From assembly GCA_947500555.1 (NCBI GenBank), contig CANMSE010000004.1:434001-498000 (forward strand): a stretch of 64,000 nt of DNA. Direction: 5' to 3'. A model generated the notes under the pieces. That model was not told the origin of the DNA. It did no database searches and saw nothing but the letters and a program-made list of their open reading frames with translations. The stretch comes from an uncultured Fulvivirga sp. (GTDB lineage: Bacteria > Bacteroidota > Bacteroidia > Cytophagales > Cyclobacteriaceae). The position numbers and the translations under genes were made by a program. Shown piece by piece: positions 53,305 through 62,811 of this stretch. Each line of letters begins with the position of its first letter. Positions within the stretch are counted from its first letter, which is position 1.

Positions 53305-55071
53305 TTAGTTAAGCATACTTCTGAATTGCTCAGTAGTTGCATAAGTAGCAAACTCTAAATCTTCTAATGCTTTCCCTTTTAATTCAGGATCAGCTTTAAC
53401 AGCCTTACCAATGTTTTCAGTAACACCTGCTTCGTCTCCTAAATGGGCACTAGCAATGGCAGCTCCATAATAGGCAAGACCCATATTGCTGTCTTTTTCG
53501 GAAGCTTCTTTGAATGAAGTTAAAGCATTTTGATAATCCTTGTTCAATACTTGAGCTAGTCCTTTATTAAAGAGATTAACAGCGTTATTTGTTGCACTTG
53601 AGGTAGAGCTAACTGCACTGCTATAATTTGCGATCATAATTTGAACCGCTCCTCTAACTCCATTTACTCCAGCAGCATCATCTCCTGAAAGACCAGATGC
53701 ACTATTTAAGTGATCCATAGCTTTGTATGCATTACCTTTCATTAAAGCAACTGAAGCTAAGTTGGCATGCACTGTAGCATTAGCATTTTTATTAGCTGCT
53801 ATTTCCAATTGAGCCTGAGCTTTATCAGCGTTTCCAGACATATCACCTTCCATTGCCATAGCTATGTAAGTTGCTCCTAAATTGTTATGAGCATTCCAGC
53901 TACCAGATTTTTTAGTAGCAGCCATGAAAATTGCTTCTTTCTCTTTCAATGAAGGTGTCAGTGATGCAGAATACATTAATTCTTCTTCGGAAAGAGTATC
54001 GGCAGGAGCAGTGCCATCTGCAATCATCTTAGCTAATACAGAAATTTGAGCATCCGTTTTCTTTTCTTTTACAGTTAAGATATTAGTCTTAGCTACCCTT
54101 AATTTAGGATATAGCTCTCTTAAGATTTTGTTGTAAGTAGATAAAGTGTGAAGTTGATCTTCTTTTTCTTCAAACGAACCAGCTCCATTAACAATGTCAA
54201 GATAAGCAGATTTTTCTTCAGAGCTTATCCCATCGTAGAGAGCTAAAGAATCTTTGAAAGCTTTCCAATCCTGAATCACATCTTTAACGATGAAATTAAT
54301 GGAATCAGCCATTCCTTTATAATCATATTTCCTCATTTGCTTTCTATAATAAGACTCGATAGCTGCAGCACGATTTTTAGCTAGTCCACTATTAATTCTT
54401 TCAGCTCCTTCGGGAGAGTGAGTACCAGTAATTGTTACAGTTCGTGTAGCATTTTTAGCTGCTATAAAGGCATTTAATTTTTTACCTCTATTACTTCGTT
54501 GCTCTGAATATTTCAAAGTTGCTCTACCTTGGTCAAAGAAGAAATCAACCTTCGTAGGTATTAATTCCTCCTGATTATTGTAACCATGATCAGCGTAAGT
54601 TGCATAATATACTGGCTGTACTAGTTTAGAAGTAGTAATGACACCAGGAGCAACAGAAAGTCTTGCAGATTCTTTTGTTTTTCCATTTTTAGGATCAGAA
54701 GCTACACCTTGTACTTCTAAGGCACCACTTTTCATAGCTGGATTATAAGCCATAGTATAGGTGTTAGAAGCTTTGGGTTGTTGTGAGTCAGCATTAGGGT
54801 AATCTTCAGCCTTGAACTGAATGGGTTCTAATGTTTCTTCTTTGTCACCATACTTATAGAAAGTATTTAGCGTATATACTTTGCCTTTTTTAAGCATTTT
54901 AACAGGTAGATCAGCTGACATTTCAAATGAAACGGAATCAGCATGCACTTCCAGTGGGTTAGGCGTTACTGTCAGGTTTTGATCCTGCGCTAGCTTAACC
55001 ATTTGGTTTAGAGCACAGCCGGACATACTAAGTACACCAAATAATGCTATTGCGTAGAATAAATTTCTCAT
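53305..55071 (-). CDS. OmpA-like/TPR outer membrane lipoprotein
   Basis: A 588-residue lipoprotein with lipobox MSGC. Residues about 30-150 are beta-rich; an OmpA-like peptidoglycan-binding domain (about 170-240) includes VDFFFDQGRATLK, then TVTITGTHSPEGAERINSGLAKNRAAAIESYYR, matching the OmpA C-terminal pattern; TPR-type helices follow (WNAHNNLGATYIAMAM, LFNKGLAQVLNKDYQNALTSFKEA). Probably anchors the outer membrane to peptidoglycan. Monocistronic between a strong terminator and the divergent PspC-like gene. Confidence 0.8.
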   Translation of the reverse strand: MRNLFYAIALFGVLSMSGCALNQMVKLAQDQNLTVTPNPLEVHADSVSFEMSADLPVKMLKKGKVYTLNTFYKYGDKEETLEPIQFKAEDYPNADSQQPKASNTYTMAYNPAMKSGALEVQGVASDPKNGKTKESARLSVAPGVITTSKLVQPVYYATYADHGYNNQEELIPTKVDFFFDQGRATLKYSEQRSNRGKKLNAFIAAKNATRTVTITGTHSPEGAERINSGLAKNRAAAIESYYRKQMRKYDYKGMADSINFIVKDVIQDWKAFKDSLALYDGISSEEKSAYLDIVNGAGSFEEKEDQLHTLSTYNKILRELYPKLRVAKTNILTVKEKKTDAQISVLAKMIADGTAPADTLSEEELMYSASLTPSLKEKEAIFMAATKKSGSWNAHNNLGATYIAMAMEGDMSGNADKAQAQLEIAANKNANATVHANLASVALMKGNAYKAMDHLNSASGLSGDDAAGVNGVRGAVQIMIANYSSAVSSTSSATNNAVNLFNKGLAQVLNKDYQNALTSFKEASEKDSNMGLAYYGAAIASAHLGDEAGVTENIGKAVKADPELKGKALEDLEFATYATTEQFRSMLN

Positions 55072-55268
55072 TGGATTTTGTTTTAAGTCTTGGGTTGAAA
55101 TTTGGACGTAAAAATATTAATAATATAACTCTAGGTGCAATTATAGCCAAAAAAAATAAGAATCAATCAAGTGAAATTTTATATTCTGGGCTATATATTT
55201 GTGAAGCCACATATTTATCGTTGAGTCACATTATATCGGTGTCTAAATGCGAAAATAGTTACTTTTTG

Positions 55269-55276
55269 TAGCTTTG
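55269..55276 (+). promoter_or_regulatory. -7 promoter element of the PspC-like gene
   Basis: TAGCTTTG matches TAnnTTTG exactly, 17 nt before the ATG. No TTTG is seen at the usual upstream distance. Confidence 0.45.
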
Positions 55277-55293
55277 TTTTATTAAATTACGTT

Positions 55294-55512
55294 ATGGAAA
55301 AAATTCAGGCTTTTTTTGAACAACATGCATTTGGGGTTTGCACAAGACTTGGAGAGAAACTTGGGCTTGCTACTTCAGGAATCCGTATGTTTTTTATTTA
55401 CGCCTCTTTTCTAACCTTCGGATCACCTGTTCTGATATATCTTGCGTTAGCATTTGTAATGAATATACGTCAACATCTGCGGAGAAGTAGAAATTCTATT
55501 TGGTATTACTGA
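55294..55512 (+). CDS. PspC-like small membrane protein
   Basis: A 72-residue protein. FGVCTRLGEKLGLATSGIRMFFIYASFLTFGSPVLIYLALAFVM follows the PspC pattern (GVC.gla...g...lvRl.f.......g..lliYl.lw). PspC domains in other bacteria take part in the envelope stress response. Only the single domain is present. The end overlaps the convergent glycosyltransferase gene by 17 bp. Confidence 0.75.
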   Translation: MEKIQAFFEQHAFGVCTRLGEKLGLATSGIRMFFIYASFLTFGSPVLIYLALAFVMNIRQHLRRSRNSIWYY

Positions 55513-56524
55513 TTTTCAGTTTTTGGTATCTACGCCTTCTACGTATAAAATAATCATAGACAATTGAACCTCGGTAAATTGGAGGGAAAGCACCGCCTAC
55601 AACACGCTGATCGATAGTTCTTCTCTTTTTGAAATTAGATGGTAGGTCTAACATAAAGTGTAAATGTGCCCTAAGTACCGCAACGCCATCAGCCAAAGAG
55701 TCAAACAACATAAATTTCACAGAAGCTACAATATCAAGCAGAATGCGTATAGGAAGTTTTAACCAAAGTTCCCATCGCATATAATTTTTATAAAGCAGAG
55801 ACAATCCATTCCTGAAGTTGAGATACGTTTTTCTAGGATTAGATTTATGCAAAGTTCCTCCTCCTACATGGTAAACTGTACTCTTTCCGTTATACATAAC
55901 TTTTCGACCCGCATTGTTGAGGCGCCAACACAAATCAATCTCTTCCATATGTGCGAAGAAATCTTCATCAAGCATTCCAAATTGGAAATAATCTTTTGAC
56001 CTAATTAAAAAACAAGCACCTGTTGCCCAAAAAATTCTTGAAATATCATCGTATTGACCTTCATCCTTCTCAAGTGTCAGAAATAGCCTTCCTCTGCAAA
56101 ACGGATAGCCAAAAGTATCAATGAGACCACCACCTGCACCAGCGTATTCAAATTGTTCTTTGTTATTGTAATCCAATACCTTTGGTTGAGCTGCCGCAAT
56201 TGTTTCATCCGTATCCATTAACTCAAGTAATGGGGATAGCCAATTAGGAGTGACTTCTACATCAGAATTTAACAGGACAAAATATTCTGCTTTTATTTGC
56301 GAAAGTCCGTCATTGTAGCCCTTGCTAAATCCACTATTTTCAGGAAGCTCGATGACTCGTACTTTTTGATGTTCGGACTTGAGGTAGTTTAGAGAGTTGT
56401 CAGTAGACTTGTTATCGATGATCCAGACACAATTATTGGGTGAATATTCTTCTACTTTTGAAAGAAACTTTTCCAGATACTTCTGACCATTATAATTCAG
56501 TATGACTACAGCAACTTTATCCAT
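55496..56524 (-). CDS. Family 2 glycosyltransferase
   Basis: A 342-residue GT-A fold enzyme: VAVVILNYNGQKYLEKFL at the start, NSGFSKGYNDGLS, the metal/nucleotide site LLNSDVEVTPNW, and FFAHMEEIDLCWRL, which is typical of rhamnosyl-type GT2 enzymes. It probably adds a sugar to a cell-surface polymer. The ATG was chosen over a TTG 15 nt upstream; it overlaps the ybaB stop by 8 bp, so the two are translated together. Confidence 0.9.
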   Translation of the reverse strand: MDKVAVVILNYNGQKYLEKFLSKVEEYSPNNCVWIIDNKSTDNSLNYLKSEHQKVRVIELPENSGFSKGYNDGLSQIKAEYFVLLNSDVEVTPNWLSPLLELMDTDETIAAAQPKVLDYNNKEQFEYAGAGGGLIDTFGYPFCRGRLFLTLEKDEGQYDDISRIFWATGACFLIRSKDYFQFGMLDEDFFAHMEEIDLCWRLNNAGRKVMYNGKSTVYHVGGGTLHKSNPRKTYLNFRNGLSLLYKNYMRWELWLKLPIRILLDIVASVKFMLFDSLADGVAVLRAHLHFMLDLPSNFKKRRTIDQRVVGGAFPPIYRGSIVYDYFIRRRRRYQKLKISNTK

Positions 56525-56855
56525 TAAACATTCCACCAAGATCTAATCCTGGGATATTTGGAATCATTCCTTCAGTACTTTTTCTCATCTCTTCTTTTGC
56601 TGTAATCTCAACCTCAGAAGTAGCTTTATTGACGGCTGCTATAACTAAATCTTGTAGCATTTCTTTATCTTCTGGGGTAATAAGGCTATCATCAATAGCC
56701 AATGTAACTACTTCTTTTTTGCCATTCACAGTAGCAGTTACCATACCACCACCTGCATCTGCTGTTGCTTTAATATTAACAAGATTGTCCTGAGCTTCTT
56801 TCATCTTTGCCTGAACCTCTTTCATCTTGCCCATCATCTTCATCATGTCAAACAT
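56517..56855 (-). CDS. ybaB: YbaB/EbfC family nucleoid-associated protein
   Basis: A 112-residue DNA-binding dimer: MMKMMGKMKEVQAKMKEAQDNL, then VTATVNGKKEVVTLAIDDSLI and EMLQDLVIAAVNKATSEVE, the full family pattern. YbaB binds and bends DNA. Usually found beside recR/dnaX, but here it precedes a glycosyltransferase. Confidence 0.93.
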   Translation of the reverse strand: MFDMMKMMGKMKEVQAKMKEAQDNLVNIKATADAGGGMVTATVNGKKEVVTLAIDDSLITPEDKEMLQDLVIAAVNKATSEVEITAKEEMRKSTEGMIPNIPGLDLGGMFNG

Positions 56856-56878
56856 ATCTGCACTGTTTTGTTGGGCTG

Positions 56879-56886
56879 CAAAGGTA
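56879..56886 (-). promoter_or_regulatory. -7 promoter element of ybaB
   Basis: TACCTTTG followed by C on the minus strand, a perfect TAnnTTTG, 23 nt before the ATG. No -33 TTTG is apparent. Confidence 0.45.
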
Positions 56887-56931
56887 TTGGATAACTAGAA
56901 AATTGTAAGATAAAAACGTATTAATATCGAG

Positions 56932-58857
56932 CTACTTTCTTAACAGCAGAAAAGAGCCATTTTTTTTTAGAGTTCTACCGGCAAGGTCTGTCAGTTCTAA
57001 ATGAAAGACATAAGTCCCTTCTTGCTGAGGTTGACCATTGTACGTACCATCCCAACCATTCTCTCGACTTTCACTAGAGAAAATCATTTCGCCCCACCTG
57101 TTAAAAATTTGCATATTATAATCGACAATAAATCGCGCATTGACGATGAAAGTATCATTAGACTCATTGCCATCAGGAGTAAAAGCTGTAGGGTGGTAAA
57201 TATTATTTGGTTTTATAAATGTGATTAAATTAGAAACAGCAGGAGCCAGTGTAGAGCTTTGAGGTATAGCTGTGACAAGGTAGTTGATTACCTGCTCGTT
57301 ATCATTATTGTCTACTTCAGAAAAAGTGAGATCAGATGTTGTAATGGTATTTACAAGATTTAATTTGTAAAATTTTTCTAGTCTATAAGAGGATAGTCCA
57401 TTTTGAAAACCTATATAATTGCTCCAGTTTAAAGAAATATTGTTGTCGCGTGTTATTGAACCTTCCAAAAAAATGGAGCAGATAGGCTCTTCATTGACAC
57501 TTGAATTCCCACATTGATCTACAGTTGTGATATTGTAACATATGGATGCCTCCTGACCCACTGGTCGATTGTCGATATAATCAGATGATTCTACACTTCC
57601 TATCAAAAAACTGCTTCTAATATCATACCTATCTATAATAATATTTGGTTGGTCCGTCCAATCTAATACAACTTGCTGTGGTTCGATAATTATTGATAAA
57701 TCATTAACTGCTGTTGGTGGCATTGTTGTGAATGCAGTACCGCTTACTGTATCCGATACAGAAATAATATTGTTACCGTAGTCTGCTTCTAAGAAATATC
57801 CATAGTCTGTATTACAGGTTATATCCATATCATTGTAACTACGACTGAGAGGTGAAACGGTCTGAAATCTGTTTGTTGTATTACTTCCATTGCTATTAAC
57901 GACTCTTCTGCCAATATAGAAGGTAACCGTAGGATCATTAGTTTTCCAGGCAAGGGCATTGTTTCCGTCCTGTATTTCCAATGTGGCATTTACGCTACAA
58001 ATGGTATTTGAATAAGTAACCTGACCATTACAAGGGTTTACGGTGGCAATTCTGAAACAATAGAAGTTGTTTTCAAGATTTAGATCGTGGACTATAAAAC
58101 TATCTGAAAGAGCTGATGGAAGGGGCGTAAAAGAACCGATTCCGTTGACCTGAATTTCAAGCCTGTAGAGAATGTTATCATCTAATGTCTGATTCAATTC
58201 AAGCTGTGTATCGTTCAAAACTACTAACCTGTTGATCTGTGTGACAGGTAAAGTATTTCTAGGGGTGAAATTCTCAGAACCAATGGGGCAATTGACTAGC
58301 GCATTGTTATCTATTCCTTGTACTGTAATTATTCGACTCAGATTGTTCGGGTAAGTATGAACCGGATCACTGTTGATTGCGGCAGGAATTATAGTACCAT
58401 CTCCGAAATTGATCTCATAACTATCATACTGTGCGTTCTGAGAATTTGGCAAATCCACCCTTACTCTATTTCCTGTACAAGAGTAGACTTCAAAATTGGG
58501 TTCTATTTTGTCAGTAACTTGAATTTCGACAATGTCTCTGGTGATAGCACCTGATACATCTGGATAAATGACTTCAAGAATATATGTTCCCGATTCCGAA
58601 TAAGTCGCTGTGAAGCTATCGCCATCACCATTTCCAAAAATTACATCGCATAAACAGGGGTCTGAAGGGTTAAAACTGCAGAAACAGGTTGCAGTATTAT
58701 TTATACAGACTTCAACCGTCAAAGGTGCACACCCTTGTATTTCACTAACATTAAAAGTGCCTAGATCACTTAGATAAGGAAAACCTGCACCACACTGACC
58801 GTACACCTTTGAAAAAGGTAAAAGCAAAATCAGTAGATATAGATTTTTTAAGTTCAC
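56932..58857 (-). CDS. T9SS cargo protein with PKD domain and gliding-associated C-terminal domain
   Basis: A 641-residue secreted protein with a GTG start and signal peptide (NLYLLILLLPFSKVYGQ), a PKD-like domain (about 60-115, VIFGNGDGDSFTATYSESGTYILEVIYP), fibronectin-like repeats (VLDWTDQPNIIIDRYDIRS, LNWSNYIGFQNGLSSYRLE), and a CHU_C-type end (YHPTAFTPDGNESNDTFIV, MQIFNRWGEMIFSS, GWDGTYNGQPQQEGTYVF) that marks type B T9SS sorting. The start overlaps the hutH stop as GTGA. Confidence 0.88.
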   Translation of the reverse strand: MNLKNLYLLILLLPFSKVYGQCGAGFPYLSDLGTFNVSEIQGCAPLTVEVCINNTATCFCSFNPSDPCLCDVIFGNGDGDSFTATYSESGTYILEVIYPDVSGAITRDIVEIQVTDKIEPNFEVYSCTGNRVRVDLPNSQNAQYDSYEINFGDGTIIPAAINSDPVHTYPNNLSRIITVQGIDNNALVNCPIGSENFTPRNTLPVTQINRLVVLNDTQLELNQTLDDNILYRLEIQVNGIGSFTPLPSALSDSFIVHDLNLENNFYCFRIATVNPCNGQVTYSNTICSVNATLEIQDGNNALAWKTNDPTVTFYIGRRVVNSNGSNTTNRFQTVSPLSRSYNDMDITCNTDYGYFLEADYGNNIISVSDTVSGTAFTTMPPTAVNDLSIIIEPQQVVLDWTDQPNIIIDRYDIRSSFLIGSVESSDYIDNRPVGQEASICYNITTVDQCGNSSVNEEPICSIFLEGSITRDNNISLNWSNYIGFQNGLSSYRLEKFYKLNLVNTITTSDLTFSEVDNNDNEQVINYLVTAIPQSSTLAPAVSNLITFIKPNNIYHPTAFTPDGNESNDTFIVNARFIVDYNMQIFNRWGEMIFSSESRENGWDGTYNGQPQQEGTYVFHLELTDLAGRTLKKNGSFLLLRK

Positions 58858-60344
58858 GGGTCAGTTTGTTTTAAGAAAGAAATTGCATTTTCTATGTCTG
58901 TATGCAAGAGTCTGTCTTCCTCTATAAACGGCACTTTTTTTCTGAAATTGCCTATCAGTTTTTCCAATCTAGATGAAGTTTTGAGAGGTCTGCGAAATGT
59001 AATAGCCTGGCTTGCGGTTAAGAGTTCAATGGCAAGAATAGCATATAAATTTTGTACTACCTTATAACATTTGATAGCTGCATTGGCCCCCATGCTTACA
59101 TGGTCCTCCTGTCCGTTTGAGGAAGTGATTGAGTCTGAAGATGCAGGAGTACAATATTGCTTATTCTGACTAACTAATGATGCAGCTGTATATTGTGGAA
59201 TCATTAACCCAGAGTTGATACCTGGATTGGCTACGAGGTAATTTGGCAATTCTCTGCTACCAGATATCAATTGATAAGTTCTTCTTTCTGATATATTACC
59301 TAATTCAGCCGCAGCAAGGCATAAAAAATCTAACGCTAATGCCAATGGTTGGCCATGGAAATTGCCTGCTGATATAATTTGGTCTTCTTTAGGAAAGATA
59401 TTGGGATTGTCAGTTACTCCATTTATTTCAGTTGTGAATATGTTTGTAGCATAGTCGAAGGCTTCTTTGCTGGCGCCATGTACCTGAGGTATACATCTGA
59501 ATGAATATGGGTCTTGAACATGCTTCTTTTTTTGTTTAATAATTTGGCTACCATCTAGTAACTCCTTAATGATGCTTGCCACTTTCTTTTGACCGGCATG
59601 AGGCCTGATAGAATGTACTTTTTCATCAAAAGCTTCAATACGTCCGTCAAAAGCATCTATAGATAATGCACCAATAGTATTGGACCAGTCTAATAGTTTA
59701 TGGGCATTAATACAACAATAAAGGCCAAAGGCGCCCATGAGTTGAGTGCCATTCAGCAGAGCCAGACCTTCTTTAGCAGCTAATCGGATGGGTTTCCAGC
59801 CAAATTTTTTATTAATATCGGCACTATCATGTCTGAAGTTATTATGATCAACCTCTCCAAGTCCTAGTAAAGGCAGACTTAAATGTGCCAGTGGAGCCAA
59901 ATCTCCTGACGCTCCTAATGAACCCATTTCATAGACAACAGGATAGATATCATTATTGAAAAATTCAATTAAACGCTCTATAGTTTCTAATTGTATCCCG
60001 CTATGGCCATATGCCAAAGACTGTATCTTCAGCAACAACATAAGTTTTACAATTTCACGAGTAACTTCAGAGCCAGTTCCACAAGCGTGTGATTTAACCA
60101 GGTTTTCTTGAAGTTTTGAAAGATCAGCCTTGGAAATATTTTTATTATAAAGACTTCCAAATCCCGTGTTGATGCCGTAGACAGGGTCGGATGAAGCCTC
60201 GATTTTTTGATCCAGATAAAGTCGACATTCATTTATTTTTTTAATAGCACTTTTTGATAATGCTAACTTTTTATTTTTTAGGCATATCTCATGAGCTTCT
60301 TGAAGTGAAAGATGAGCCTCAGATATGTAATGAAAATCACTCAT
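58854..60344 (-). CDS. hutH: Histidine ammonia-lyase
   Basis: A 496-residue enzyme that removes ammonia from histidine to give urocanate. The MIO cofactor forms from A145-S146-G147 in GSLGASGDLAPLAHL. Also seen: VYGINTGFG with Tyr56, LVKSHACG with His86 (Ser-His favours histidine over tyrosine or phenylalanine), NGTQLM, AGNFHGQPLALALD and SSNGQEDHVSMG. Full length. No hutU, hutI or formiminoglutamate enzyme is adjacent. Its ATG overlaps the hisS stop by 8 bp. Confidence 0.93.
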   Translation of the reverse strand: MSDFHYISEAHLSLQEAHEICLKNKKLALSKSAIKKINECRLYLDQKIEASSDPVYGINTGFGSLYNKNISKADLSKLQENLVKSHACGTGSEVTREIVKLMLLLKIQSLAYGHSGIQLETIERLIEFFNNDIYPVVYEMGSLGASGDLAPLAHLSLPLLGLGEVDHNNFRHDSADINKKFGWKPIRLAAKEGLALLNGTQLMGAFGLYCCINAHKLLDWSNTIGALSIDAFDGRIEAFDEKVHSIRPHAGQKKVASIIKELLDGSQIIKQKKKHVQDPYSFRCIPQVHGASKEAFDYATNIFTTEINGVTDNPNIFPKEDQIISAGNFHGQPLALALDFLCLAAAELGNISERRTYQLISGSRELPNYLVANPGINSGLMIPQYTAASLVSQNKQYCTPASSDSITSSNGQEDHVSMGANAAIKCYKVVQNLYAILAIELLTASQAITFRRPLKTSSRLEKLIGNFRKKVPFIEEDRLLHTDIENAISFLKQTDP

Positions 60345-61713
60345 TAATTGGTTTCAAATTTTTAATAATTTCTGCTGAAGTCAGCTTCTTTTGTTCCCCT
60401 GTTTTCATGTCTTTAAATGACAAGAGTCCTGATTTGATTTCGTCAGAACCAATAGCTATTGTAAATGGAATATTCTTTTTATCTGCATAGCCAAATTGTT
60501 TTTTCAATTTAGCTGATTCAGGATAGACTTCTGCTCTAATTCCGACTGACCTTAATTCACTGAGGATCTTAAGTCCGTAATTCAGACTTTCTTGATCGAA
60601 ATGTACAATAAGAACGTTGGTAAATATAAGGGCCTCATCATTAAAAAGATTGAGTTCGTCTAGGCAATCATAGAGTCGGTCAATACCAAATGAAAATCCT
60701 ACACCCGAAATATCCTTCAATCCAAATATTCCTGTTAGGTCATCGTAACGGCCTCCTCCACTTACACTGCCAATTGAAACATTATTGATTTTCACTTCAA
60801 AAATTGCTCCGGTATAGTAGGAGAGACCCCTGGCCAATGTTACATCTAATTCAGTATTGTTATCATCTAACCCTAGAGATGAAACCAGATTAATGATTTC
60901 CTGAACTTCATTGATTCCTTTTAGTCCTGACGTTGAAGCCCCAATATTTTCGGTTAACTGTTGAACTACACTTTCCGAAACCCCCGAAATGTTCAGGATC
61001 GTTTTAAGGCGCTCTATTGATTCCTTTGTGAAACCTTTGTACTCTAACTCATCAGCCACTTTATCGATGCCAACTTTGTCCAACTTGTCTATGGCTACGA
61101 ATAGGTCAGTCTCTTTTCCTTTGGCCCCAATTTCCTCTGCTATTCCAGATAGTATACCTCTATGGTTGATTTTTATAGAATAATCTATAAAACCCAATTT
61201 CTGAAGCACTTCATTAATCATAAGTATAATTTCAGCCTCACAAATGAGTGAATCTGTTCCCACCACATCGGCATCACACTGATAAAACTCTCTATATCGA
61301 CCTCTTTGAGGTCTGTCAGCTCTCCATACGGGTTGAATCTGATATCGCTTGAATGGAAAAGTGAGATCATGCTGATTCATAACTACATACCTGGCAAAGG
61401 GAACGGTAAGATCGTATTTAAGGCCTTTTTCTGCGACCTTATGAAGCATACTTTTTACTCCATTTTCATAATCCTCAAGTGACGTTTTAGCAAGAAAATT
61501 GCCGCTGTTTAAAACCTTAAACAGTAGTTGATCTCCTTCATCACCATATTTACCAGTTAATGTGGTGAGATTTTCCATTGCAGGTGTTTCTAAAGGCATA
61601 AAACCAAACTTTTGAAACACTTGTTTAATTGTATCAATTATATAATTTCTTCTTCCCATGACTTGTGGGCCGAAGTCTCGAGTTCCTTTTGGTAAGGTTG
61701 GTTTTTGACTCAT
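60337..61713 (-). CDS. hisS: Histidyl-tRNA synthetase
   Basis: A 458-residue class II tRNA synthetase: LPKGTRDFGPQVMGRRNYI at the start, YDLTVPFARYV, motif 2 RADRPQRGRYREFYQCDAD, the histidine-specific ARGLSYYTGAIFE region, and motif 3 SVSGGGRYDDL. It charges tRNA-His. It heads a three-gene overlapping unit with hutH and the CHU_C-domain protein. Confidence 0.96.
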   Translation of the reverse strand: MSQKPTLPKGTRDFGPQVMGRRNYIIDTIKQVFQKFGFMPLETPAMENLTTLTGKYGDEGDQLLFKVLNSGNFLAKTSLEDYENGVKSMLHKVAEKGLKYDLTVPFARYVVMNQHDLTFPFKRYQIQPVWRADRPQRGRYREFYQCDADVVGTDSLICEAEIILMINEVLQKLGFIDYSIKINHRGILSGIAEEIGAKGKETDLFVAIDKLDKVGIDKVADELEYKGFTKESIERLKTILNISGVSESVVQQLTENIGASTSGLKGINEVQEIINLVSSLGLDDNNTELDVTLARGLSYYTGAIFEVKINNVSIGSVSGGGRYDDLTGIFGLKDISGVGFSFGIDRLYDCLDELNLFNDEALIFTNVLIVHFDQESLNYGLKILSELRSVGIRAEVYPESAKLKKQFGYADKKNIPFTIAIGSDEIKSGLLSFKDMKTGEQKKLTSAEIIKNLKPINE

Positions 61714-61718
61714 GGCCG

Positions 61719-61726
61719 CAAAACTA
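61719..61726 (-). promoter_or_regulatory. -7 promoter element of hisS, close to the ATG
   Basis: TAGTTTTG followed by C on the minus strand, exact TAnnTTTG, ending 5 nt before the ATG; the mRNA leader would be only a few nucleotides. Confidence 0.45.
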
Positions 61727-61812
61727 CAAAAAACAAGAATAAGGTATTTTTATCTCAAGCCACTTCTTAAGATTATTTTAAAAGTTATTTTTCATCTTTA
61801 GAATAATTCTAC

Positions 61813-61820
61813 TAAATTTG
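61813..61820 (+). promoter_or_regulatory. -7 promoter element of the basic tail protein
   Basis: TAAATTTG followed by C, exact TAnnTTTG, 31 nt before the ATG. Confidence 0.5.
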
Positions 61821-61851
61821 CAGCCTTATTTTACATACAACTACCGAAGTA

Positions 61852-62196
61852 ATGGCAGTAACTAGATTAAAAAGAAAAGCAAAAAGAAATAAAGCAAGGT
61901 CTAAAGTAAGACAAGCATCTATCCAAAGATTGAATGCCAAGCCTGTTTTAAAGATGGTGGACGTAGAGGCTATCAAAGAGGAGTTTGCTAAAGGTGGTAA
62001 AAAGGCTACTGCTAAGAAAGAGTCACCAAAGGCCGAGAAAGAAACATTTATAGAAGAGGAGGTAGCTCCAAAAGCGGAGGTAAAAGAGAAAAAAGCTCCA
62101 GCAAAGAAAGCTGCAACCAAAAAGGCAGAAGTAAAAGAAGAGGCACCTAAGGCTGAAAAGAAGAAAGTATCAAAAAAGAAAAAAGAAGATGAGTAA
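61852..62196 (+). CDS. Small Lys/Ala/Glu-rich basic protein with histone H1-like tail
   Basis: A 114-residue protein. The first 50 residues are strongly basic and helical (TRLKRKAKRNKARSKVRQAS). The rest is low-complexity Lys-Ala-Glu-Pro repeats (KKAPAKKAATKKAEVKEE, KKKVSKKKKEDE) as in histone H1-like bacterial proteins and AlgP tails. Binding to RNA or DNA is plausible, but no known domain is assigned to the N-terminus. Own promoter and strong terminator: a stand-alone gene. Confidence 0.7.
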   Translation: MAVTRLKRKAKRNKARSKVRQASIQRLNAKPVLKMVDVEAIKEEFAKGGKKATAKKESPKAEKETFIEEEVAPKAEVKEKKAPAKKAATKKAEVKEEAPKAEKKKVSKKKKEDE

Positions 62197-62219
62197 AATC
62201 AACTCTCTTGTAAAGATAC

Positions 62220-62243
62220 AAAGCCACTCATCTGAGTGGCTTT
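62220..62243 (+). terminator. Strong terminator
   Basis: AAAGCCACTCA pairs with TGAGTGGCTTT around two bases, followed by a long T-run on the + strand. It ends the basic protein gene and lies just past the convergent phosphoesterase gene. Confidence 0.9.
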
Positions 62244-62257
62244 TTTTATACCAGCAA

Positions 62258-62752
62258 TTAAGCTCTGTTACCTATTTCTATAACTTGCAGGTTCTTTATT
62301 TCAGTAGCTTCGATATCAAACCTTACCAATGTTTTTACTTTATGAAAACCTTGGATGCCAGCTGCTCCTGGATTGATATGGAGTAAATTATGAATTGGGT
62401 CTTTTATTATTTTCAGAATATGTGAGTGGCCACAAATAAATAAATCAGGATGTCTATTATTTAGAATTCCTTTTGTCCTGCGATTATATTTTGGTGGATA
62501 GCCTCCAATGTGAGTTATCCAGATAGTCAGGGATTCACATTTAAACCATAAGTCTTCTGAAGTAGCGCTCCTTATCTTTTGGCCATCAATATTACCAAAT
62601 ACTGCTTTTGTAGGTTTGAAAGACTCAAGTTGCTCTAAAACTTCAATGGTCCCGATATCACCAGCATGCCATATCTCATCACATTTATCAAAGTGTTTAA
62701 AGACTTTATCGTCAAGGTGTCCGTGTGTATCTGATAAAAGTCCAACTTTCAT
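62258..62752 (-). CDS. YfcE/MJ0936-type metallophosphoesterase
   Basis: A 164-residue phosphodiesterase with all calcineurin-like metal motifs: LLSDTHGHLDDK (DxH), WHAGDIG (GDxx), VFGNIDG (GN[HD] type), THIGGYPP and ICGHSHILKI (GHSH). It would hydrolyse a phosphodiester with two metal ions; the substrate is unknown. Normal length. It diverges from the thioredoxin-fold gene. Confidence 0.9.
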   Translation of the reverse strand: MKVGLLSDTHGHLDDKVFKHFDKCDEIWHAGDIGTIEVLEQLESFKPTKAVFGNIDGQKIRSATSEDLWFKCESLTIWITHIGGYPPKYNRRTKGILNNRHPDLFICGHSHILKIIKDPIHNLLHINPGAAGIQGFHKVKTLVRFDIEATEIKNLQVIEIGNRA

Positions 62753-62811
62753 ACTTCATAATAATTCATTATTTCATTCATCTGTTTAAATTTAGGTTAA
62801 AACCATTTGTT

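Noticed and set aside
58854..60344. Tyrosine or phenylalanine ammonia-lyase
   Set aside because: The Ser-His pair at the substrate-selecting site (KSHACG) and the overall motifs fit histidine ammonia-lyase best.
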